64,000 bases of DNA from Hibiscus mutabilis (Eukaryota > Streptophyta > Magnoliopsida > Malvales > Malvaceae), in assembly GCA_019671005.1 (NCBI GenBank), contig CM033752.1:3472001-3536000 (forward strand). Reading direction: 5' to 3'. Within the stretch, counting starts at the first letter, position 1. The number at the start of each line of letters is the position of its first letter. Positions 11,786-24,135 of this stretch are shown here, piece after piece. The notes beneath the pieces were generated by a model. That model did no database searches. It was not told the DNA's origin and worked only from the letters and a program-made list of their open reading frames with translations. Position numbers and translations under genes: made by a program.

Positions 11786-13183
11786 TGTCAAATCCTCAAA
11801 AGATTACTTTTTATGCATATATTTCCATGCTTTTGCTTGAATTTAGGTACATATTAGTGCATTTTGCCAGTATTTTAATGTATTTGCATCTAAGAGATAA
11901 GGAATGTACATTTTTTATTGCTAGAATGAATGGGTATTTTCTCGCCGTGGTGTGCAGGCTTTGGTAAGTCTAGAGCGTAGTTGGCATAACAGAGTAGAAG
12001 AGAAATGCAGAGTGTAGTTGGCAAAAGTAGGAATATGGAATGGCAAGCTCGGTTGGCAATAGAAGGAAGTCTGATACCCATTCAGATAGCCATGAGTCAG
12101 AGCCAAGTCAACCTTAATTCAAAAAAAGAATATAACGTGCCTACAATGGTGTGTAACAAACTTTCAAAAACCTAACCCTAATTAGGGTTTCAATGAGCGC
12201 CTATATAAAGAAGTCCATTGATTGAGCAAACGGGCTGCGCTGTAAGGAAGAGGGTAGAGGGCGAACCAAGGTTCAACCAGGCAATGTGACTGAGAGCTCT
12301 GGATCCATTGAAGGGCTGCATCGATGGATCTCCTTCTTTAGTCTATTTCTCTTGAATATTTTTTTTTTGGTTTTAAGGATGGTGTTTAAAAATGATATTG
12401 TTTTGTTGGTTTCCACAGCTATGAACTAATCTTTTAAGTTGGTTAGAGGTGTTTGCGATGAATGCTTAGTTTTAGGTTTTTTAATAATTGAAAGCTTTGG
12501 AATTTTTGTCTATTTTGCTATCGCTTAATTTCATCATGTTTCATGACATGCGACAGTTGGCATTGAATGCTCATTAAACCCTAATATTTTAACAGACTTA
12601 TGAGATAAGGATTAATTGCGAAATACTAAGAAGAGAAGCTTCGATAGAAGATGTTCAAATAGATGAACTTACTTTTGAAGTGAATCTACCCCTTAGGAGT
12701 AAAGATTAAAAATTTGCCAAGTTAATTATTTGAAAACATCACTATAGACATATAGGTGTTAAGAGTAATTAACTTAAAGTATTGTCATCGATAGAGGCAA
12801 TGCAAACTTAATATCTGCTCAACAATAAAACCAAGGTTGAACATTATTAATTGTTGTCATTGCCAGCGTGAAATCCAAGCATCCCTTGCCAACGCCAATC
12901 AATCATCTTGACACATTTTTTTGCCAATCTGCCTAAATTCTTACTTCGTTTTCTTTTAATCAATTTCTTAGTTGAAACTGAAATCAATTGCCATCTTATT
13001 TGTTTCAATTCACAAGTATTTATCATGGCATTTAATTCCTAGACAATCCCTATGGATACTCAACTCAACTCACTACTATATTACTTGTTGAACGTGTATA
13101 CTTGCACGCAAAAAGACCTATTCTTGGCATTATTTACTCGCATAATTACATTGAATCCTCAACCTTTTGCCAAGCATTAGTCA
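11786..13183 (+). mobile_element. 5' LTR of the nested Athila-type element
   Basis: The LTR starts TGTCAAATCC and ends TTAGTCA, about 1.4 kb. Positions 12592-13183 align with 25198-25787 downstream, including 'gcttcgatagaagatgtt' and 'cttacttttgaa'. It contains a TATA box and, near its end, the 'gtgtatacttgcacg' block shared with the LTR at 1576-3107. The first 800 bases have no counterpart in the 3' copy. Confidence 0.75.
12202..12209 (+). promoter_or_regulatory. Candidate TATA box of the Athila LTR
   Basis: TATATAAA lies about 420 bases into the LTR, preceded by 'aaaccctaattagggtttcaa'-type plant promoter-like sequence and followed by a purine-rich stretch. It is a motif match in the expected position. 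Confidence 0.5.
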
Positions 13184-13196
13184 GTCAAGAAGTTTT

Positions 13197-13214
13197 TGGT
13201 GTCGCTATTAGGGA
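13197..13214 (+). other. Degenerate tRNA-Asp primer-binding site
   Basis: TGGTGTCGCTATTAGGGA matches 11 of 18 positions of the complement of a plant tRNA-Asp 3' end (TGGCGCCGTTGCCGGGGA), the primer used by Athila elements. All seven mismatches are transitions. It lies 13 bases after the LTR end. Confidence 0.7.
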
Positions 13215-13359
13215 TTGCAATGAGATTAATTTTTTTTACTTATTTATTTATTTATTTTAGTTTGGTGTATGACCAAGGGCCGCACTGCGAAGGAAGATTT
13301 ATAATACGACCCAAAGATCGAAAAAAACCCTACACAGGATACGAAGAGAATGTTAAAAA

Positions 13360-14760
13360 ATGGCTCGTAACAGGAATAGTAGAGTAGAGGGTGTCCTAAA
13401 CAATCAAGAAAATCTAGAAATACATGATGAGATACCACTCGCTCTTGTTGTTGTTGCTGAGATACCTGAGGAACAACCTATTAGAGAACACTTGGCACCA
13501 AACATGGATAACTTGATGCCATGATTGATTGGTCGAAAGGTAAATACAACTAATTTTGAATTTAAACTGGTAATGATTTGAATGCTATTGAATGTAGGTC
13601 AATTTGATGGATCACCTACTAAAGACCCAATGCAGCACTTGAAGCAGTTCATGGAGGTTTGCCAACTATTTTAGCAAACATGTGTGACTATAGAGACAGT
13701 AAAGCTGAGGCTAATCTCATTTTCACTAAGAGATAGAGAAAAATTGTGGCTAAGTTCTTTACCATCTGATACAGTTACTTCATGGGCAGATTTATGCCAA
13801 AAGTTTCTTTTGAGATTCCAGCCACCTAAACTTAATGCCAAACTGCAGAGTGAAATCATTACTTTTAGGCAGGCTGATGACGAGACTTTGTATGATGCTT
13901 GAGAGTGATTCAAGAACCTGTTGGGAGGCATGGATTTCCTACATAGACCTAGATTAAGACATTTTATAACGGACTCAATGCTCATACAATGACTATTGTT
14001 GATGTTTCGGCAAACGGTTCATTGTTAGACAAGAATTACACGGAGGCGTACGACATCCTTGAAATGATTGCCACCAATGATTTTCAATACCCTACTGTCA
14101 GATTGGGAACTAGAACGAAAGTCGCTAAGAAATTAGAACTTTATGCACTATCATCTATCAATGCTCAGATTTCCAACCTCATCAATATAGTGAAGAAGAT
14201 GCAAAAGCCAACTGAAGTCTGAGAAGTAAAGGCAATAGAACCATTATGCACTATTTGTAGAAAGGACCATAATGTGGAAGAATTCCCAGCAAACCTAGAA
14301 TTGGTATATTTTTTGGCAATTACAATCGTAATAATAACCCACATTTCAATAATTATAATGTAGGATGAATGTAGCATCCAAACGTTTTATGGGAAAATAA
14401 AAGAGGTAACTAATATAATGCCCAGCGTCTAAACAACAATGTATTACCAAGTTTCAACCAGAATGCGATGCCACATAGAGCACAAAATAATTTCCATCCA
14501 GGGCAGATATCTACCCATAGGAACACTCTAACGGAGTATATAGAGCGAAATGATACAACTATCTAGAGTTTAAGCAAAACTTGGATGTCCAGCTAGAACA
14601 GATTGCCAATACACTTAGTAACATACCTCAAGGAACTTTGCCAAGCGATACAGAGGATGCTCAGCAAAAAAGAAATAAATAATGCAAAGTAGTCACCCTC
14701 CAGAGTGGCAAACAAGTTAAGAATGAAGCACATATCAAACAGCCAATTGTTTGCCATGAT
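13360..14760 (+). pseudogene. Athila-type gag, broken
   Basis: Starts at ATG 13360. The conserved capsid segment is readable at 13684-13902: Leu-Arg-Leu, a Ser-Leu-Arg-Asp motif, Trp-Leu-x-Ser-Leu-Pro, a Trp-Ala-Asp-Leu step and a phenylalanine-rich stretch ending in Glu-Thr-Leu-Tyr. Tyr-Asp-Ala is followed by two TGA codons (13903 region) where Trp codons are expected. A frameshift then leads to 13965-14222, with Phe-Tyr-Asn-Gly-Leu and Glu-Ala-Tyr-Asp-Ile-Leu. A CCHC-like knuckle at about 14255-14295 keeps Cys-x2-Cys-x4-His but has Phe where the last Cys should be. From there to 14760 the frame is mostly lost. The protein would have formed the virus-like particle. Confidence 0.8.
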
Positions 14761-14987
14761 GAGAAGTCGGTGCTAGTAAATGAACCCAAGGAAGCTGAGA
14801 AAAAGGAGGCGAACACTAACACTGCCCTAACTTAATTTAATGCTAACACCACTTCGTCAAAACCAATGGAGCCAACATTAGCCTACCCCTACCACCTTTT
14901 CCACGAAGGCTCTAGAAACGCAATCAAGATCAATAGTTTAAGCGCTTATTGGAAGTCCTTAAACAACTTTAGATTAACATATCATTA

Positions 14988-15461
14988 GTGGAATATCTCA
15001 AACAAATGCCCAACTATGTTAAATTCATGAAGGACATCTTATCCAAAAAGAGAAAGCTGGGTGATTTCAAGACTGTCGCACTTACTGAAGGATGCAGTAC
15101 AATGATAACTAATAGATTGCCACCGAAATTGAAAGATCCTAGGAGTTTCACTATTCTCTACATGATTGACAATAAATTCATGGGTAAAGCACTGTGTGGC
15201 CTGGGAGACAACATAAATTTAATGTCAATGTTAGTTTTCAAGAAAATTGGTATTGGAAAAGCCAGGCCTACCACAGTAACACTTCAACTAGCAAATCGAT
15301 CTTATGCATATCCCAAGGGTAAGATTGAGGACATATTGGTAAAGGAAGACAAATTTATATTCCCAGCTAATTTCATTATTTTAGGATATGAGGATGATAG
15401 TGATGTCCCAATAATATTGGAAAGACCATTTCTTGCCACGAGTAGGATATTAATTGACTAA
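14988..15461 (+). pseudogene. Athila-type aspartic protease region, active site lost
   Basis: A 157-residue open stretch reads as the protease region. It has a Lys-rich lead with Ser-Lys-Lys-Arg-Lys, Pro-Pro-Lys-Leu-Lys-Asp-Pro, Ser-Phe-Thr-Ile, then Ala-Leu-Cys-Gly-Leu-Gly where the family has Cys-Asp-Leu-Gly. It ends with a hydrophobic flap and Pro-Phe-Leu-Ala-Thr. The catalytic Asp is therefore Gly here, so the enzyme could not process the polyprotein. A stop at 15459-15461 separates it from the linker to RT. Confidence 0.8.
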
Positions 15462-15600
15462 AAAGGTGACTTACTATGCATATGAATGGCCAATAGGCTA
15501 CATTTAATGTATTTTAAGATCTTAAGTGTGCAGATGAACCTGAGGAATGCCAAGCTGTTGAGCTAATAGAGTTCATTCTCAATATGGATATAGCACAGTT

Positions 15601-17330
15601 TTGCAGGGCACATATGTTGATGCCATAGAACAGGATGATAAAGATACTATGAGTGAAAAATCTGAAGAACCAACCACGCTGAATGAAGTCATGGGTTATT
15701 ACGAGAGACCTGAGCCGTTTGCGTTGGTTGGCAGGGAGATTAGAGCACCAAAGCCATCTATTGAGGAGCCACCAAATTTGGAACTGAAACCATTACCAAG
15801 TCACCTCAAATATGCATACTTGGGAGACGATTCCATTTTGCTAGTAATCATTGCTACTGATTTGATTGAAAATTAGGAGGAAAGATTGCTGGAGACACTG
15901 GGCAATTATAAGCAAGCCTTAGGGTGAACCTTAGCTGACATCCGAGGGATAAACCCAATGATTTGCATGCACAAAATTATTTTAGAGGATTACCATAGGA
16001 AAACAATCGAGGCCCAGAGGAGACTAAATCCCAACATGAAGGAAGTAGTCAAGAAAAAAGTCATAAAATGGTTGGCCGCCGAGATAATTTATCCCATTTT
16101 TGATAGCTCATGGGTCAGCCCGGTGCAGTGTGTGCAAAAATAGGTGGAATGATCGTGGTTCAGAACAACAAGAATGAATTGATCCCCTCGAGGACCGTGA
16201 CGAGATGAATGGTGTACATGGACTATAAGAAGTTAAATAATGACACCATAAAGAATCACTTTCCGCTGCCTTTTATCGATCAGATATTGGATAGACTGCT
16301 AATGAATGCATTTTATTGCTTATTGGATGGCTACTCGGGCTATAATCAAATAGCCATTGCTCTAGAAGATCAGGAAAAAACTACATTCACCTATCCATAT
16401 GGGACATTCGCCTTCAAAAAAATGCCCTTTAGATTGTGTAACGCTCCAGCAACGTTTCAGTGTTGCATAATGTCAATCTTCTTGAATATGATCGAGAATA
16501 ATTTAAATGTCTTCATGGATGACTTCTCTATCTTCTGCAAAAGTTTTGAAGAATACCTTCAAAATTTGGAACTTGTACTTCGAAAATGCATGGAAACTAA
16601 CATGGTCCTGAATTGGGAAAAATGCCACTTCATGGTGAAGGAGGGTATAGTTCTCGGGCATAAAGTAACCAAGGGGGACTGGAAGTAGACAAGGCAAAGG
16701 TAATCAAACAATTGGCACCACCCACAAGTGTTAAAGGTATTAGAAGTTTCTTGGGGCATAAGGACTTTTATCGTCGTTTTATTAAAAAATTCTCAAAAAT
16801 TTCTACACATTTATGCTTAATTTTGGAATGGAATACCACTTTTACATTTAATGATTATTTTTTGAAATCTTTTCAGGAATTGAAAGATAGGTTAGTCAAT
16901 ACCCCAATAGTCATGGCACCAGATTGGAATGGGCTATTCGAGTTCATGTGCGATGCCAGTGATTATGTCGTTGAAGCTGTGTTAGGACAAAGGCATGTCA
17001 AAATTTTCCATACCATTTATTATGCTAGTCGGACGTTGAATAAAGCCCAGCTTAACTACACAACAACTAAGAAGGAGTTTCTTGCAGTAGTTTTTGCGTT
17101 TGACAAATTCAGATATTAACTTATAGGAAGTAAAGTTATGGTATACACATACCACTTGGAAATCAAATATCTACTAGCAAAGAAGGATTTCAAGCCCAAA
17201 CTAATATGATGAACACTCTTGTTATAGGAGTTTGATTTCGAGATATGGGATAAGAAAGGGAGTGGAAACCTGGTGGCTGATCACTTATCTCGTCTAGAGC
17301 ACCACCATAAGGATAGCAACACTACGACAA
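15601..17330 (+). pseudogene. Athila-type reverse transcriptase and RNase H, broken
   Basis: The segment opens with the linker (15601-15876; Pro-Pro-Asn-Leu-Glu-Leu-Lys-Pro-Leu-Pro). The fingers region (15958-16143) has Gln-Arg-Arg-Leu-Asn-Pro and Trp-Val-Ser-Pro-Val, and stops at TAG 16141. The palm (16209-16688) contains Asp-Tyr-Lys-Lys-Leu-Asn, Leu-Asp-Gly-Tyr-Ser-Gly-Tyr and the catalytic Phe-Met-Asp-Asp at 16512-16523. A frame change near 16690 leads into the thumb and the Ty3-type RNase H (16712-17119; Cys-Asp-Ala-Ser-Asp-Tyr, Tyr-Tyr-Ala-Ser-Arg-Thr-Leu). The frame then breaks up to an Ala-Asp-His-Leu-Ser-Arg-Leu remnant near 17278. At least four breaks make it non-functional. Confidence 0.85.
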
Positions 17331-17499
17331 TTAGAGATGATTTCAATGATTAAAAGTTGCTTGCAATCACTACTATTCTATGGTATGTTGATATAGTCAA
17401 CTACTTGGTCAGCAATATTATGCCACTAGACTTGTCAAGTAATGTTAGAAAGCGATTTATGAGAGATATTCGGCAATACTATTAGGATGATCCATTCTT

Positions 17500-18640
17500 G
17501 TTCAAACAGTGTGCCGATCAAGTTATTCGTCGTTGTGTGCTAGAGGCTGAACAATAAAACATTCTTCAGTTCTGCCATGCAACACCATATGGTCACTTTG
17601 TTGGAATAAAGACAACAACCAAAGTGTTGCAGTTCAGATTTTTTAGACTAAAGTTATTCAAGGACACCCATTATTTTGCCAAGTCATGTGACAGGTTCCA
17701 ATGAACTGGAAACATTTCTAGAAGACATTAATTGCCACTTCAAAATATCATGCTTGTTGAGTTGTTTGATGTGTGGGGGATATATTTTATGTCCTTTTCC
17801 CCCATCGTTTGGCATTTTTACATACTTGTGGCACTAGATTATGTCTCAAAGTGGGTTGAAGCCATTGCTCTCCCAAAAAATGATGCCAAGGCAGTTTCCA
17901 AGTTCCTACACAAACATATCTTTACCAAATTCGATGCCTCCAAAGCCATTATACATGATAAAGGTACACATTTTAAATGCCATTTAATCACTAAAACTCT
18001 GTGAAGGTATGGAATCCAGCAAAGAATTGCTACTGCCTACCATCCTCAAACAAATGACCAGTCAGAAATTTCAAACAAGGAGATCAAGAATATTTTGGAG
18101 AAGATCGTGAATTCAACCCAAAATGACTGGTCATTGAGGCTAGATGATTCCTTGTAGGCATACATAACAGCTTTTAAAGCACCATTATTGACTTCCCCAT
18201 ACAATCTTGTGTTATGAAAGTCATGCCATCTTCTGGTAGAGTTAAAGTACCGAGCTTATTAGGCAATCAATCAATTGAATCTAGAATAGAAGGTTGCATA
18301 TGAGAAGCGTTTGTTAGACTTGAATGAGCTAGAGGAGTTTAGAGCACAAGTCTATAAAAATGCCAAGCTTTATAAAGAAAAATAAAAGAGGTTGCATGAT
18401 AGTAGAATATTGCCAAGATAGTTTGAAGTTGGGCAAAAAGTTCTGTTGCTCAATTCAAGGCTTAAGTTGTTTCTAGGTAAACTCAAATCCAGGTGGTCAA
18501 AACCCTTTGAAGTTGTCAATCCTTATGCTCGCAGTAGACATTAAGGACTTAAATTTGGGGACAACTTTCAAAGTGAATGGCCAGAGATTGAAGCATTCTT
18601 GGGAGGGAAGCTAACATAATGCCAAGGAGACGATTATCCT
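17500..18640 (+). pseudogene. Athila-type integrase, broken
   Basis: An HHCC-like zinc segment is readable at about 17560-17725 (Cys-His-Ala-Thr-Pro-Tyr-Gly-His, then Ser-Cys-Asp-Arg). The core at 17732-18004 has Val-Trp-Gly-Ile-Tyr-Phe where the first catalytic Asp should follow Ile, so it is Tyr here. The second Asp is kept in Ile-His-Asp-Lys-Gly-Thr-His. The Glu-bearing segment (Ser-Glu-Ile-Ser-Asn-Lys-Glu) follows a stop near 18001 at about 18060-18090. More stops follow toward the C-terminal domain, which fades by about 18640. Strand transfer would be abolished. Confidence 0.8.
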
Positions 18641-18884
18641 TGCGGAGATTCATTAAATTTTGCCATCGTAGTTTGATCATTGTAAATGGTTAGGATAATT
18701 ATTTTCTTTTTAGTATTTTAGTTTCATTATTTTAGTTTTTCTTTTTCTGTTTTGAAAGGTTTTTGTGATTTTAGAGCAGGCAATTTTACCAAGGTATCAT
18801 GCCAAGCCCTACTGGCATTCGAACACCCATCATCACGAATTAAGGTAACATATAGACCTTTTTCAGACCAAGCCCAAGGGAGAT
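18641..18884 (+). other. Athila spacer between integrase and env-like ORF
   Basis: Non-coding, with T-rich runs, ending at the insertion point of the solo LTR. Joining 18884 to 22395 past the insertion gives continuous Athila-like sequence. Confidence 0.55.
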
Positions 18885-21800
18885 TGTAACGCAACAGTTT
18901 TGGGCCTAGCGGTTTTAAGGGCTAGTTAGACGGTCTAATGGATCGGGCTAGGGATTCGAGTTGGAGTCAGGAATAAATATTTTTGAATAAGTAAAAAATG
19001 TGTAAAAATGGTTAAAAATTATTATCTAATATATAAATGATATTGGTAAAATTAATTTTGGAAACTTGGACTTGGAAAAGTGATATTTGGTTGGTGACCA
19101 AAATGTAAGTTTTGAAAAACTGTTTTTAAATGGTGACTAGTTTGAAAAGGGGTCAAATTCTTAAGAATCCTTAGGGAGCTATTTTACCAAGTTTTGGCTG
19201 GCGGTTTTTCCCTCAATTAAGGTTTTTAACATGTTCTTTATTAACTAATTAAAAATGGGTTTTAATAACAAAGGTAGTTATTGATTTTGGAAAGATTTGA
19301 CGTAAACTTTTCTCTCAACTTTTCTCCTCACTTCTATTCTGCCAAACACTCTTGATTTCATCAAAATCTAGAGGTGAGAGATCTATTTTCTTAAATTCTT
19401 GATTTATAATTGTTTCTTCATCTTTGATTTACAAAACCTCATTGAAATCTTGTGTTTTTCAAGTTTAATCAATCAATTGAGGGAGAAATCACACAATAGA
19501 GGTAAGGTTCATTTTATCCTTTATTTTATGGTTCTTTATTGATATTCCCAAGTATTTGATTCTTGAATTATGATTTATAATCTGATTTTATGTTTTTATG
19601 ATGATTATTTGTTAAATTGGGTTTAATTGATGAAATTGAGGGAGATCCGTATTGGATCTGTTTTATATTGTTGAGGGTTGATTTTAAACATGTAATGGAT
19701 GTTTTATAATGTTGATAAGTGGTTTTTAACATTGGAATCCTGAAACTCCTTGAATCCTTGATTATTTAGGTTGTTAGATTTGGGTTTTTAGGGTGTTGTG
19801 GTGGTTGTTTAGTTGCTGGAGACATAAGGATAATGTGATCCTGTTTTAAGTGTTGATTGATATTAATGGAAGTTTTAGATTGTTATATTGTGGCTGAGAT
19901 GTGTTCGGAGAGGGTTGGATGATGATTTTGGTTGTTGTGGTTGGGTAATTGTGAAAAGATTGTTGATGTTTTGTGAGGAATGTTGCTGCAGTGTTTTGAA
20001 TGCATTAAGATGCATTAATCCTCTATTTTTATGTGATTAAAAAAGGGGAGGTTCATCCGAAAGCTATCGATGAAGTTTTAGAAGCTTCGGATGATTGAAT
20101 TCGCGTCGGTGAATTAAGGTTTCGCGTATCAGTGAGTGAGAATGAGGATTTCATCTTTGAAATGATTTAAAGGTTGTTTATGGAAGTTTAAACTTAGCTT
20201 GAGACACTGGTTTAAACTCAGAAGGAAGTATAAAGTGGTTTTCTTTCTAGGTCGTGCTTTTATGAAATGGTTTTATGTACTTGTTTTGAATTACATGGTA
20301 CCTACTGTTTAAGCATGTTTTAAAGTATGTGAGATACTATCTTTAATCATGAAATGTTGAAGGATGCACATGGTAAGTGATCCTTGTAAGTATGTGGAAA
20401 TAATTTTGACAAGCATGGTTTGTTGCTTTAGGAAAAGGTTTGATTTAATGCTTGTAAAAACAGTAAGGTATATGGTTAATTGTGAATTATATTGGCAAGT
20501 GATGTGGTTTAAAAATGTTATCGGATATAGTTGGTCGGCCATAGGATTGATAGTGCACTATAATAAGTCGCCTTAGAGGTTGAGGAGTTTTATACGGTGT
20601 ACCGAATACTCCATCCAAGTACCCTAACGGTCGAGGGGTTATATGGTACCGTAAACTCCCGTTAGTGGGTTAAGAATCTAACTGAGGGTTGGGGTTGGTT
20701 TCCCCGTGGGTTGTAAGTGTACCCGGTTGTAATGTACCACGATTGTGATTGTATCACTATTCTGGTTGAGATAGCTTGAAGTATTCTGAGGACACTTGTT
20801 GAATTCGTGTATCTGATGAACTATTTTGTTAATGAAGCTTGGTTAATGATCACTTGTGAACCAATAATTAAGGATGTGTCATGTAATGGTTTATGTTGTA
20901 TAATGTGATTTATACATGTTTACTCTTTAAGCTTTGCATATGGTTTGTTATGCATGGGGAGGCTTAAATTGAGGTTTAGAAATGGAATTTGCTGACGGTT
21001 AATGACACATGTTGCTATGGTTTAATATGCTGGTTTTTGAAAGTGTTAAGTGCATGGTTTTCAAGGCATGATGTTTAAATGATGATTTAAGTGATGTCTA
21101 AATGATGATTGAAATGAGATTTCAATGTGTTGATAAGAAATGGTTTTAAATGCATCGAAGATGTGTTGTTTTTGAGCACTCCTCACTAAGCCTAGTGTGC
21201 TTACGCTCTCTTTGTCCATCAATGCAGATAATTAGCGATTTGGAGGCAGTGAGAAAGCAAGGGATCGCCAAAGACTTGATACTAAAAGTATGTTTTGATT
21301 TAGACTATAAGTAATAAGGGTAATGGGGTTTCCATTGTTGTTTTGAGAGATGGTTTGTTAAACTCCCTATTTGAGCAATGTTGTTTTGATGCTCTTGGTT
21401 TGTAATTGGCCATTATGGATTGTTTGTGGTGATGGTTTAAGATTTCATGCTTTGCTTGGCTTGATTTGTAGGAAACATGCCTCTAGATTTCCTTTTGAAG
21501 TATGATGCCATGATTTGTTGATGAATTTATGTTGCCTTGATGAGGTTTGTTCCTTGAATGTGTTGAATGTATGTTAGAAGCATGTTAGGGTGTTTTGGTA
21601 TCTTTGAAAGCATGTTAAACCAGCAAAAGAGGATATTTCAAGTCCAGGCGTACCGGTACTCGTGTCCCTATTTTAGTACGGGCAAGCCATTTCAGGCTTA
21701 GCGTATTGGAACGCAGACAGGTGTTCCGGTACGGGCTTAGGCCATTTGTGGCCAGTGTTTCGGTATACATGCTTAGCATATCGGAACGGGTGAACCTTTT

Positions 21801-22389
21801 TACGCATGGCGTTTTAGTACGTGAGGAATCATTTCGGTATGGGGTATGTGTATTTGGTAGGGCGTATCGCTACGTGACAGCGTATCGAAACAAGTTTTGG
21901 CTACTGGAATTTGGGGTTTTTGAAATAGAAATACAATACCGATACGCGTGTAAGTGTACAGATACGGATGACTGTTAAATCAGTTATTTGGATGTTTTGA
22001 AGTTCTGTTTTCTTATGTTTTAGTCCCTAAATTTTGTGGATGCAACTGAATGAGTATGGATGAATAATTTGAGCTGATTTTCATCATGCATGCATGAAAC
22101 TTGACTAATTAAAGGTTGGTAACATAAAATCGGGTTAAGCCCTTGTTTCTAAAATTGCAATTTGGTTCTTAAATTGCAATTGTGCCAAATTGGGTGTCAA
22201 ATCGATGCCCGATTGAGTTGAGTTTTCATCTGTGGTCAACATGAACATATAGGTTAATAATCTGTATCTAGCTAAGATAAAAGAAAAAAATGGGCGTGTT
22301 TAGGGTTTCTTCTTCATGGTTTACTTCGGTAAACCTAATGTGACTCGCTCGGTTCGATATTGCGACTAGGCTGGGTTGAGGGGGTTACA
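18885..22389 (+). mobile_element. Solo LTR, about 3.5 kb, Ty3/gypsy type
   Basis: Starts TGTAAC and ends GTTACA, a perfect 6-bp terminal inverted repeat. It is flanked by GAGAT (18880-18884) and AAGAT (22390-22394), a five-base duplication with one change. There is no primer site, polypurine tract or coding region inside, so it is a solo LTR left by recombination between two LTRs. Motifs at 21170-21250 ('actcctcactaagcc', 'cttacgctctct') resemble the R region of long plant LTRs. A GTAC-rich palindromic cluster lies at 21640-21965. Two fragments of the same family appear at 63110-63740 (reverse) and 63741-64000 (forward). Confidence 0.8.
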
Positions 22390-22739
22390 AAGATTCACTC
22401 TTTGCTAAGCGAGAAACCCTAGCCACTCATCTTAAAATTTCAAAGTTAGAAATTTTATCCTATAATTTTAGCTGTGCCCTGTTTCTTGCGCCGCCACTCT
22501 TTCACTCGCCCAAGCTCATCATTATCCCACTTCTCTATACACATCTTAACTGCCCAGACTCATCATTCTTCCCACTAATTCCACTTTAAGCCATCCCAAC
22601 TGCCTCATTAAATTCTATTTAATTCTCATTTCCTCCTTAATCAAGAACTCCTCCCTTTTTCTTTCAAGCTAACGAGGAAAATCAAGAACCTATTTTTTTC
22701 ATCTTCCACATCGATTAACCCTTTTTCCCAAATCTCTTC
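22390..22739 (+). other. Athila spacer 5' of the env-like ORF
   Basis: Resumes the Athila element after the solo LTR. It is C/T-rich (22500-22740), suggesting a leader or intron-like segment before the env-like ORF. No coding frame is supported. Confidence 0.45.
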
Positions 22740-24135
22740 AGTGAAATCTTCATTAGTACAACTCCAAATCTTCTTCAACGATGAGACAAAGAATAAGTAT
22801 GAAGAAAACTATGCACCAAGAACATTTTGCTATGAGCAGGGGTTTGATTTTAAAGACGAACCCAATATGGTGTACTCGCTGAAGGTGGCTGCCATCGTCA
22901 AGAAAAATAGTTGAGAGACCTTTTGCCTTCAGCCCGATAAAGTCTACTCAATAATTGTCCGCGAATTTTATGCCCACCTTACCATGAAGGCTTCACAAGT
23001 CGTGTTTGTTTGGGGTAAGTGTGTTCAAATTGATAAAAGGGTATGTTAATCGACTGTTCAAATTGACTAATGTAGGAGAAGAACATTCGGCATTTGCTGA
23101 GTCCATGGATGATGCCAAACGATAGCTCCTCTTGAACGACTTTTGCGAGCCAAGCACAAAGTGGAATGTCTCCTTCAAGGGTAAGCGAACAGTGAAGAGG
23201 CTGGCATTAAGACCACAGCCTCGAGGATAGAACCATTTCTTGAAAGCTAGCCTGATGCCAACTACACAGGACACAGTGTCGGATGACAGGATGGCATTGT
23301 TGCATTCGATCATGATAGAAAGAAAAATCAATATGGGTCGACTGATCATTGACGATACCTACAAGTGTGCCGACAAAAGTTGTGGCAGTCTGATTTTTTC
23401 TTCCCTTATTTCCACCATTTACATACAACAGAAGGTGCCTACGCTTGAACCTAACAATTCCAACAATGCATAGAAAGCATCATCCATGCTCTTTGGGGGC
23501 AATTAATTGCTAGGGAGGCTACGAAAAAGGGCAAGGGAAAACTTGCCTAACCTGTATCTGCTGCCAAGATGCCCATGGCTAAACCCTCCACACAAATGCC
23601 AGCTGGTGTGGTGCCATTACTCTCCTAGATATATTAATGCCAAGAACTCCTTTTTCAGAAGTTCCAGAAGGTCGAGGAACAAAGCCTAGTGTTTTGGAAA
23701 TATATTATGGCTAGAGAATATGTCATAAGGACAACTTTTGCGGGCATGCCTACCATTCCTTTGCCACCATATCCAGAGTTCCCCACTAAGCTACTTACAT
23801 CAGAAGGAATGCCAGCCAACCCTCAGTATGCCTATACCCCATTCTAGTAATCTGATGCCACATCACCAATATCACCTGCCCACATAGATTCTGCCAAAAC
23901 TGAAACTCAATATGAGTCTGATGATGATGCACCCGCTAAGACTGATTTGCCACTAGTGGCTCCAGCCCCTTCAGCCGCCCCTGTTGCTCCTTCTATATCT
24001 GAGCCGGCAAGGGTAATTGAAGAGGTCCTCCACTGCTGCCCTGAAGCCACAACTAAAAAGGAAGAAGTTAGTGGCACCAAATCGAGGCAGCTTCATCAAA
24101 AGAAAGACATGTGTCACTATCCCAGAACATTCTGA
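22740..24135 (+). pseudogene. Athila env-like ORF (putative plant transposon protein domain), broken
   Basis: Around 22770-23030 one frame reads Asn-Lys-Tyr-Glu-Glu, a Glu-Gln-Gly-Phe step, Glu-Phe-Tyr-Ala-His and Val-Val-Phe-Val-Trp-Gly-Lys. This is the pattern of the plant domain found in Athila third ORFs. A TGA at about 22913 interrupts it. The second half (23221-23473) has Leu-Met-Pro-Thr-Thr, Ala-Leu-Leu-His-Ser-Ile and Ser-Leu-Ile-Phe, also typical. A Pro/Ala/Ser-rich tail follows, with a Glu-Thr-rich stretch to about 24135. Several stops and shifts separate the pieces. The biochemical role of this protein is unknown; the name env-like reflects position only. Confidence 0.7.
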
